Source: JAAGZL01 sp964628835 (GTDB lineage: Bacteria; Pseudomonadota; Gammaproteobacteria; Chromatiales; Chromatiaceae). Taken from it: a stretch of 8,395 bases of DNA. Position 1 is the first letter of the stretch; each line of letters starts with the position of its first letter. Made by a program: the position numbers and the translations under genes. The notes beneath the pieces are model-generated. The model was not told where the DNA came from. It was given only the letters and a program-made list of their open reading frames with translations, and made no database searches. Shown piece by piece: positions 1 to 4,286 of the stretch. The stretch covers positions 1 to 8,395 of the forward strand of contig CAZVME010000105.1 of the NCBI GenBank assembly GCA_964628835.1, read 5' to 3'.

Positions 1-469
1 GCTCTTGCTTTGATACATCTTCAATAAGACATAGTTTTTCTGGAACGGCATGATTTGTAGATAAACTTCTATTCAAATCAATAGAATAAGCATAACCTGA
101 GCGCAAATTATAATTTATTGTGTAGTCTTTAGATGCCCTGAAGTAACGCGTACTTCCAACCAATTCTGCCCCATATACACGGGGAATAGTTGCTGGTGAT
201 TTAATAATTTTATTCCACCTTACTACAAATGAATTATTGCCTGGATTAACAGCAACATGTTTCTCTTTTTGGTTTTGCAAAATCTCGCCATTTACACTAA
301 CCACCCATGCTGTAGCAACTGAGTTTGAATCTACAGTAGTCCACGAAATAGTGCGTATCATTGATAATTCAGTAACAGATAACTCTGGGCCACTATATTG
401 CTTTCGAATAGGAGTGGTGCAACCGCTCACAGCTAGAGAGATTGTTAATAAAATTAATATGCGAGTCAT
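1..469 (-). CDS. Cassette 5: putative lipoprotein, C-terminus beyond the window
   Basis: An open frame of 156 codons runs from ATG at 469 off the left edge without a stop. The product begins MTRILILLTISLAVSGC, a short signal peptide with a lipobox (V-S-G-C). Cys17 is the predicted lipidation site, so the mature protein should be anchored in the envelope. The rest (TTPIRKQYSGPELS...) is polar, with alternating beta-like stretches, and I recognise no family. The start is supported by AGG seven bases upstream and by the signal peptide beginning exactly there. The gene sits just inside the cassette boundary (core at 480-486), as expected for a cassette. A five-codon mini-ORF from the core ATG ends in TGA overlapping this start (ATGA). 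The attC of this cassette lies outside the window. The lipoprotein call is fairly firm; the function is unknown. Confidence 0.82.
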   Translation of the reverse strand, partial: MTRILILLTISLAVSGCTTPIRKQYSGPELSVTELSMIRTISWTTVDSNSVATAWVVSVNGEILQNQKEKHVAVNPGNNSFVVRWNKIIKSPATIPRVYGAELVGSTRYFRASKDYTINYNLRSGYAYSIDLNRSLSTNHAVPEKLCLIEDVSKQE

Positions 470-483
470 ATTGTTACCTGCAT
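466..483 (-). other. Core-derived mini-ORF MQVTI, overlapping the cassette 5 start
   Basis: The ATG lies inside the GTTATGC core. Five codons are followed by TGA, which overlaps the lipoprotein ATG as ATGA. Upstream, the neighbouring attC supplies an AGG four bases before this ATG. The AGG used by the lipoprotein lies inside the mini-ORF. This arrangement could couple translation; that is inference from position only. Confidence 0.4.
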
Positions 484-564
484 AACGCCTAAATATGGGG
501 CGTTGGCGCGACAGCGACAACGTCCCAGCGAACGACAGTGAGCGGCATGATTTTCTTGTTATGC
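480..564 (-). other. attC: attC site of cassette 4 (85 bp)
   Basis: The outer cores are GCATAAC (480-486) and GTTATGC (558-564), perfect inverse complements matching RYYYAAC and GTTRRRY. Next to them are AACGCCTAAAT on the left and ATTTTCTTGTT on the right, flanks shared with the attC sites at 1659-1733 and 2111-2170. The interior is GC-rich and can fold (GTTGGCG, CAACG, CAGCG segments). The gene at 567-977 ends three bases from the inner core, as normal for a cassette. Confidence 0.9.
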
Positions 565-566
565 GA

Positions 567-977
567 TTATTCACGGGACTTCCAGTTTTCTGCGGCATTA
601 TGCATTTTCTCCCACTCTCCCTTTGGATCTGAGGCAAATTTGGCTACACCTATCAATTGAAAAATAAGCACTAACGCAGCAAAAGCGAATAATATTCTTG
701 TGCTCCATACTGTTGTTAGTGTGTACCATCTAAACATGACAGGATAACGAGATCTCATGAACCGAATATTCTGCGGTTTTTTCATTAACTTTTCGATTGA
801 ATCTGCCCTCTTATTAATTCTTAGCAAAGAGATCTTCGATAACAACCTGGCCAGACGTTTGTCTTTGCTGGCAAGCTGCTTCGCAACAAGAAACGGGAGC
901 AACACACGGGTTGGTATTGTGATTACCGCCCATCCGATAACAAGGACACTTACTGCAATAATTGTTGCTGTGTTCAT
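567..977 (-). CDS. Cassette 4: hypothetical protein with two membrane spans
   Basis: The product has 136 residues and no recognised family. Residues about 4-31 form a long hydrophobic segment at the N-terminus. Residues 33-78 are strongly basic (many K and R, e.g. KDKRLARLLSK), and residues about 86-113 form a second membrane span. A charged tail (GEWEKMHNAAENWKSRE) follows. The basic central region suggests a hairpin with the middle in the cytoplasm. ATG at 977 is the first start in the cassette, 16 bases from its 5' boundary. There is no Shine-Dalgarno sequence in that leader, but a core-derived mini-ORF ends in TGA overlapping this ATG, so coupled initiation is possible. The stop TAA is just before the attC core. 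Confidence 0.75.
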   Translation of the reverse strand: MNTATIIAVSVLVIGWAVITIPTRVLLPFLVAKQLASKDKRLARLLSKISLLRINKRADSIEKLMKKPQNIRFMRSRYPVMFRWYTLTTVWSTRILFAFAALVLIFQLIGVAKFASDPKGEWEKMHNAAENWKSRE

Positions 978-991
978 GGTTTATTGCGCAT
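974..991 (-). other. Core-derived mini-ORF MRNKP, overlapping the cassette 4 start
   Basis: This ATG is again inside the GTTATGC core. Five codons end in TGA overlapping the start of the cassette 4 gene (ATGA), with the same 14-base offset between the two ATGs as in cassette 5. No AGG precedes it here, because the neighbouring attC is of a different type. Its role is inferred. Confidence 0.38.
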
Positions 992-1059
992 AACGTTCAG
1001 CAGCACCGGTAAAATGCGAGCTTGCGAGCATTTTATCCGCGTGGCTGCGCTTGTTATGC
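988..1059 (-). other. attC: attC site of cassette 3 (72 bp), different type
   Basis: The cores are GCATAAC (988-994) and GTTATGC (1053-1059). The inner arms GCAGCAC and GTGGCTGC pair with one extra G, the kind of extrahelical base that sets strand choice in folded attC. TAAAATGC (1010-1017) pairs with GCATTTTA (1028-1035) around a short GC-rich loop. It lacks the GCCTAAATA and ATTTTCTTG flanks found in the other three attC sites, which suggests a different origin for cassette 3. Confidence 0.88.
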
Positions 1060-1641
1060 ATTTATTTCTAGCTCATCAAATTTTGTGACATATTTTAAAA
1101 ATTCCATAAGCGCTTTATAGGTCTTTTCATCATTTTCTGACGCGGCAATTCCTTTGATGTTATTTATGATTAATGACCAGTACCACATATGTTTTGAATC
1201 TATGCTTGCTGCTATAGGTAGCATTGATTGCAAATCTGGTATTTCACGAACTGAAAAATCACGAAGGAAATCTGGTTGGACTACACACAGCTCTCCGTTT
1301 TCTTCGAGTTCCTTAACCAGTGTTTTGACAACATCAGGATTATTCCAATAAGGAAGCGTCCCTAAATCGCTGTCTAATGGTTGAGCCCACTGAAAGAATA
1401 TGGATAACTCTGCTCTTAACGACCATTTTAATTCTATTTTTCTAGCTAATTCTCTTTTACTGTGCTGCCTTTTCTGATACCACGAAAAAAGGATAACTAG
1501 AAATACTCCTTCAAGAGAAAAGCCTACTAACTCTGGAAATATACTGCCTGTAATACTTTCCCCTAAGTAAACAAATGTAGATAAAACGGTAATACCAAAG
1601 AATATTAGTAATGCCAGAGCGATTTTTTCAAATTTATCCAT
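1054..1641 (-). CDS. Cassette 3: hypothetical protein with two N-terminal membrane spans and a cytoplasmic domain
   Basis: The product has 195 residues. Membrane spans are predicted at about 6-26 and 35-55. A basic stretch follows (YQKRQHSKRELARK, 55-68), which by the positive-inside rule places the remaining 130 or so residues in the cytoplasm. That domain is mixed helical, rich in W, D and E (FFQWAQPLDSDLG, LPYWNNPDVV, KELEENGEL). I recognise no family. The stop TAA lies inside the attC core GCATAAC. The chosen ATG at 1641 is preceded by a weak GAG nine bases away. A core-derived mini-ORF stops three bases upstream of it. The frame is long and free of stops in AT-rich DNA, so I am confident it is a gene, but not of its role. 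Confidence 0.78.
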   Translation of the reverse strand: MDKFEKIALALLIFFGITVLSTFVYLGESITGSIFPELVGFSLEGVFLVILFSWYQKRQHSKRELARKIELKWSLRAELSIFFQWAQPLDSDLGTLPYWNNPDVVKTLVKELEENGELCVVQPDFLRDFSVREIPDLQSMLPIAASIDSKHMWYWSLIINNIKGIAASENDEKTYKALMEFLKYVTKFDELEINA

Positions 1642-1644
1642 ATG

Positions 1645-1662
1645 TCATTGCTCTATTTGCAT
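1645..1662 (-). other. Core-derived mini-ORF MQIEQ, just before the cassette 3 start
   Basis: ATG within GTTATGC starts five codons ending in TGA, three bases before the gene's ATG. An ATGA occurs at exactly the same offset from the core as in cassettes 4 and 5, but here it is not the gene start. An AGG lies four bases before this ATG, in the upstream attC arm (TTTAGGCGTTATG). Confidence 0.36.
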
Positions 1663-1733
1663 AACGCCTAAATAAGCGGTGCGCGTAGCGCATCCGAATG
1701 AACGAAGTGAATGGCTTAATTTTCTTGTTAAGT
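1659..1733 (-). other. attC: attC site of cassette 2 (75 bp)
   Basis: The outer cores are GCATAAC (1659-1665) and GTTAAGT (1727-1733). They differ because one belongs to the next cassette's start (TTATGC) and the other matches cassette 2's own start (TTAAGT), which confirms the site is a recombined junction. The arm TAAATAAGC pairs with GCTTAATTTT with an extra base. The inner part has GCGCGTAGCGC and a GAACGAAG-type loop. The flanks AACGCCTAAATA and ATTTTCTTGTT are shared with two other attC sites. Confidence 0.9.
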
Positions 1734-2069
1734 GTTGTTTGCCCATTGAATAAACATTGGAGTTAAAAGACCAATTAGCCACAATGAAAATGAATATAAA
1801 CCCATTAATATACGATATGACCATTTTTGCTTGCGAACCTTATCTTGGAGTTGGTCAAGATACTCACGGCCTAATGTTGTTGGGCCACGCCAAATTAGAT
1901 TTGCTATTGGTAATTTTGCTCCTAGGGAACTTTCTAATACTTTGCCATTTGCATAGCCATCATTTATTAATTCAGCAGCATACTGATATTCAGATTCTTC
2001 TGGGCCATTAAGGAGTATTTTTATGTACATTTCACGCCAGCTTTTATTTTTGGGCATTGTTTCTTTCAT
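1728..2069 (-). CDS. Cassette 2: hypothetical protein, winged-helix-like with C-terminal membrane anchor
   Basis: I annotate 113 residues from ATG at 2069. The frame stays open upstream to 2258, but that extension crosses the attC at 2111-2170 and enters the previous cassette, so it is not real. A second ATG at 2057 (MPKNKSW...) is an alternative, because AAGG sits directly against the first ATG and 12 bases from the second. Residues about 10-80 look like a small winged-helix unit: MYIKILLNG, AAELINDGYANGKVL, then RGPTTLGREYLDQLQ, which resembles the final beta-wing and helix of such domains. Residues about 86-108 form a membrane span, and a short tail follows. The stop TAA lies in the attC core. 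The DNA-binding idea is a weak inference from pattern. Confidence 0.7.
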   Translation of the reverse strand: MKETMPKNKSWREMYIKILLNGPEESEYQYAAELINDGYANGKVLESSLGAKLPIANLIWRGPTTLGREYLDQLQDKVRKQKWSYRILMGLYSFSLWLIGLLTPMFIQWANNT

Positions 2070-2110
2070 CCTTGGTTTATGCACAAGCCTGATTCTATGA
2101 ATTTTTAAAC

Positions 2111-2170
2111 ACTTAACGCCCAAATAACCGGACCCGCTGTTTGGGGTCCGGGTTGATTTTCTTGTTAGTT
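2111..2170 (-). other. attC: attC site of cassette 1 (60 bp)
   Basis: The cores are ACTTAAC (2111-2117) and GTTAGTT (2164-2170). The second departs from GTTRRRY at one position but matches cassette 1's own 5' end (AACTAAC, 2583-2589). AACCGGACCC (2126-2135) pairs with GGGTCCGGGTT (2144-2154), leaving one extra G and a loop of about eight bases, a compact folded attC. The flanks AACGCCCAAATA and GATTTTCTTGTTA are shared with two other sites. Confidence 0.88.
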
Positions 2171-2563
2171 GCATGCATAACGACCCAATAGAAACGGAAC
2201 GCCTATTAATAATATTACAGCTATATAGTGCCGATATTTTGCGTTGGCAACAAACCATTTAAGCGACAGGAATTCATGTTCGTTATTGATATGCAAAATA
2301 GTTGTATGTTCGATTTTGTTTTTAACTAATAGCGCGAAATCAAGGATTATAAATGCAAGAATTAATACTACAGCCGATACTTGGACAATACGTTTTGCTA
2401 GTATTTTTTGTGTTAATTGTTCTAGCCATTCGATTATTGATAGTGCCTGTGCTATCTCTATTGACCACAATGGTGATGAGAGAAGCGCAAGAAGAGCCCA
2501 TTGCATTGGCTTGGTTGGGAATGCTTCTGATAATACTGATGTAACTTTAATTTGTTTATTCAT
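2165..2563 (-). CDS. Cassette 1: hypothetical membrane protein
   Basis: This is the cassette next to attI, and so the one best placed for expression from an integron promoter. The product has 132 residues. Strong membrane spans are predicted at about 57-80 (VLILAFIILDFALLV core) and 112-127 (YIAVILLIGVPFLLG core), with a further hydrophobic stretch at about 20-40. No family is recognised. The stop TAA is inside the attC core AACTAAC. ATG at 2563 lies 25 bases from the cassette 5' boundary. No clear Shine-Dalgarno precedes it. A three-codon mini-ORF (MKP, 2565-2576) ends one base before the start, echoing the mini-ORFs of the other cassettes. Confidence 0.75.
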   Translation of the reverse strand: MNKQIKVTSVLSEAFPTKPMQWALLALLSSPLWSIEIAQALSIIEWLEQLTQKILAKRIVQVSAVVLILAFIILDFALLVKNKIEHTTILHINNEHEFLSLKWFVANAKYRHYIAVILLIGVPFLLGRYACN

Positions 2564-2582
2564 ATTACGGTTTCATTTTTAC

Positions 2583-2597
2583 AACTAACAGTTGATT
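2583..2597 (-). other. attI: attI-like simple recombination site
   Basis: AACTAAC (2583-2589) and GTTGATT (2591-2597) form an imperfect inverted pair separated by one base. On the minus strand this reads AATCAAC-T-GTTAGTT. The crossover G^TTAGTT falls at 2589/2588, and the TTAGTT end is repeated in the R'' core of cassette 1. Its position between the first cassette and the intI start is where attI belongs. The exact outer limits of attI cannot be fixed by eye; the repeats at 2605-2654 are probably part of it. Confidence 0.75.
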
Positions 2598-2604
2598 ATG
2601 TAGC

Positions 2605-2654
2605 TGGAAACAATATTGAGATATGCCGCTGGCAACAATATTGTGTTATGCCGC
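2605..2654. repeat. Two tandem 25-bp direct repeats beside attI
   Basis: Copies at 2605-2629 and 2630-2654 are identical at 22 of 25 positions and lie head to tail. Each has the palindrome CAATATTG and ends TATGCCGC. The second carries a perfect core-like GTTATGC (2645-2651). In attI1 of class 1 integrons, direct repeats (DR1, DR2) near the crossover are extra integrase-binding sites, and these are the natural counterpart. Binding by another regulator is also possible. Confidence 0.7.
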
Positions 2655-2669
2655 CAAATGTTCTATATT
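2641..2669 (+). promoter_or_regulatory. Possible intI promoter
   Basis: TTGTGT (2641-2646) and TATATT (2664-2669) are separated by 17 bases. The -10 matches the sigma-70 consensus at five of six positions; the -35 matches only TTG. Transcription would start near 2676, about 37 bases before the intI ATG. The -35 lies inside the second 25-bp repeat, so integrase bound there could repress its own gene (inference). Confidence 0.4.
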
Positions 2670-2712
2670 CGTTCTCTATTGGTTTCCTAGTTAAATGTAG
2701 GCGGTCTTTTCC

Positions 2713-4096
2713 ATGGATTCGGGAATTCAACCTAAAAAGCCTTCTATTGATCGGTTTTGGGACAGATATTTTGAAGTTCTGAAGCTTTTTCGTGTACCTG
2801 ATAGGTCTCTGCCCTGGTATCAGAAGCATATACAGTCCTTCATTGATGACCATCCTACTACCCGTTTGCAGGAGCATACCCCTGAAACGCTGCAATGCTT
2901 TCTGCAGAAGCTGGGCCAGAACAAACAAATAACTGACTGGATTTTCAGCCAGAAGCTCGACGCACTGCGTCTGCTTTATTGCCATTTTCTTCAACTCTCT
3001 TGGGCAAAATCCTTCGATTGGGATATCTGGAATACCGATGCAAGATCTCTTGGGAATGATCATCCTGCTGTAGCGCACAGCTATGTAATGATTAATAAGA
3101 GTGTGGAAGAAGCAAAAAACTATCTGGGAAAGAGATTTCCTGACATTTATCGGAAATTCCTTGTTGCTATCCGTATGCCAGACTATTCCACCAATACTGA
3201 GAAGAGCTACCTCAGCTGGATTATCCGCTTCCTTCGCTTTCATCCTGAAAGACATCCTTATAATTATTCTGAACCTGAAGTCGCATCATTTTTAGAACAT
3301 TTGGCTATAAAACGCAAGGTTGCTGGAGCGACCCAGGCTCAGGCCCTAAATGCCCTGGTGTTCTTTTTTACTCGCGTTCTTGAGCAGCCTCTGGGTGAGA
3401 TTGGGTCATTTAAGAGACCAAAAAAAACCGAAACGAATACCGACTGTATTGAGCACAAACGAGATACAATCTATTTTCACCCACCTACACGGCATGAATG
3501 GTCTCATGATCCTACTTATGTACGGGACAGGCATGCGAGTCATGGAGTGCATAAGGCTGCGGATTATGGACCTGGATTTTGAGTACCGAAATATTATTAT
3601 CCGTCAGAGCAAGGGTAAAAAAGACCGCTCTGTACCTATGCCAGACAAGCTCATTCCCCATCTGAAAAGCCAAATCAGATTTGTGGAACAACAGCATGCA
3701 AGAGACATAGCAGCAGGTTGTGGAACGGTATATATACCTGATGCTCTTTCCAGAAAGTATCCCAATGCTAAACATGAACTGCGATGGAGATTCCTTTTTC
3801 CAGCAAGCCGTCTGGCTCAAGACCCGCGTTCTGACGAGGTCAGAAGGCATCATATTCATAAAACTGTGATTCAGAAGGCCATCAGACAGGCAACGGCAAA
3901 AACAGGTATCACTAAACGTGTTACAAGCCATACCATGCGCCACTCCTTTGCTACCCACCTGTTGGAGTCAGGGGCTGATATACGCACCGTACAAGAGCTT
4001 TTGGGACATTCAGATGTTTCTACAACAATGATCTATACCCATGTGATTGGACGGGGAAGCCAGGGCGTTAAAAGCCCATTAGATAGGCTAAAATGA
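2713..4096 (+). pseudogene. intI: Integron integrase, long form, frameshifted
   Basis: This is a tyrosine recombinase of the IntI family that would recombine attI and folded attC sites. The first frame (2713-3582) gives 289 residues, of which the first 238 are authentic. The authentic sequence continues in the +1 frame after the A8 run at 3420-3427. Removing one A gives 460 residues. Numbered on that protein, the catalytic set is intact: R275 (GTGMR), K302/K303 (KGKKDR), H406 and R409 (HTMRH), H432 (LLGHSD) and nucleophile Y441 (TTMIYTH). The IntI-specific insertion is present at about 342-380 (PDALSRKYP, FLFPASRL, DPRSDEVRRHHIH). The usual core-binding domain spans about 143-225. About 140 extra N-terminal residues precede it, helical and themselves core-binding-like (PWYQKHIQSFIDD). 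Met126 could give a conventional 335-residue protein but has no ribosome site. As read, the product lacks all catalytic residues. Confidence 0.93.
3420..3427 (+). other. A8 homopolymer carrying the intI frameshift
   Basis: The frame before the run reads KRPKKTET. The frame after it reads KKPKRIPTVLS, which matches the IntI pattern RPRRGKRLPVVL without gaps when seven A residues are assumed. One A too many is therefore the simplest explanation. Sequencing error at a homopolymer, a true mutation, or RNA polymerase slippage on A8 could each account for it. Confidence 0.85.
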
Positions 4097-4130
4097 ATGA
4101 CACTGAAGTGATTGATCAGGTCTTGAGCCT

Positions 4131-4286
4131 ATGTCCGCTTTGTGCTGTGAGTTCAACCGGTAATTGCAACGCTATTCTTCTAATGAGGAGGAAGCGTTTA
4201 TCCGTATTGAGAAAGAGATGCTGGATGGGGTGGTCGTCTTCTGGGATAGCCTGGAATATAAGTTGACCTACATACAGCGACGATAG
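4131..4286 (+). pseudogene. Short ORF interrupted by TAA, unrecognised
   Basis: Read from ATG at 4131, the frame gives MSALCCEFNR, then TAA (4161-4163), then 40 codons ending at TAG (4284-4286). The downstream part reads LQRYSSNEEEAFIRIEKEM followed by LDGVVVFWDSLEYKLTYIQRR. It has normal residue balance and codon choice like the metabolic genes. A CAA-to-TAA change would rejoin the halves into a 51-residue protein. I recognise no family. It overlaps the 3' end of icmF by 19 bases in the convergent direction. It could be the 3' remnant of a chromosomal gene displaced next to the integron, a decayed small gene, or chance. TTG at 4164 is a possible but unsupported restart. Confidence 0.35.

Larger units (their letters stand above)
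1..4096. mobile_element. Chromosomal-type integron: cassette array, attI and broken integrase
   Basis: The layout is the classic integron one. The integrase gene reads rightward from the attI region, and the cassettes lie on its other side with genes reading leftward. Junctions inferred from the G^TTRRRY crossover points give cassette 1 = 2117-2588 (472 bp), cassette 2 = 1665-2116 (452 bp), cassette 3 = 994-1664 (671 bp), cassette 4 = 486-993 (508 bp) and cassette 5 = from 485 off the left edge. In each complete cassette the 5' TTRRRY matches the complementary R'' core at its 3' end, which is what an excised circle requires. The array is AT-rich beside the metabolic genes to the right. No transposase, resistance gene or class 1 conserved segment is present, so a sedentary chromosomal integron is the best reading. 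The left end of the array is not in the window. Confidence 0.93.

Noticed and set aside
237..485. Plus-strand 82-residue frame in cassette 5
   Set aside because: It is antisense to the lipoprotein, which has a ribosome site, signal peptide and the correct cassette orientation.
2070..2258. Upstream extension of the cassette 2 frame to 176 residues
   Set aside because: It crosses the attC at 2111-2170 and overlaps the cassette 1 gene, so it is an accidental open frame. The gene must start inside its own cassette.
567..2563. Toxin-antitoxin pair among the cassettes
   Set aside because: Each cassette holds a single gene apart from mini-ORFs, and no known toxin or antitoxin motif is visible.
2590..2712. 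Cassette promoter (Pc) or LexA box in the attI-intI interval
   Set aside because: No minus-strand pair of -35 and -10 elements with proper spacing convinced me, and no CTG-N10-CAG is present. A promoter may still exist here or inside intI.
2596..3255. Minus-strand 219-residue frame across attI and the intI 5' half
   Set aside because: It is antisense to intI and crosses the tandem repeats; the protein has no family features.
3420..3427. Programmed -1 ribosomal frameshift at the A8 slippery run
   Set aside because: The downstream frame is reached by +1, not -1, so a standard slippery-heptamer shift would lead to the wrong frame.
3350..4096. Second half of intI as an independent 248-residue integrase
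   Set aside because: It lacks the core-binding domain, its first 20 or so residues are out-of-frame reading of the upstream integrase, and no ribosome site precedes it.
4097..4267. Terminator between the convergent intI and icmF
   Set aside because: I see no GC-rich stem followed by a T or A run on either strand.
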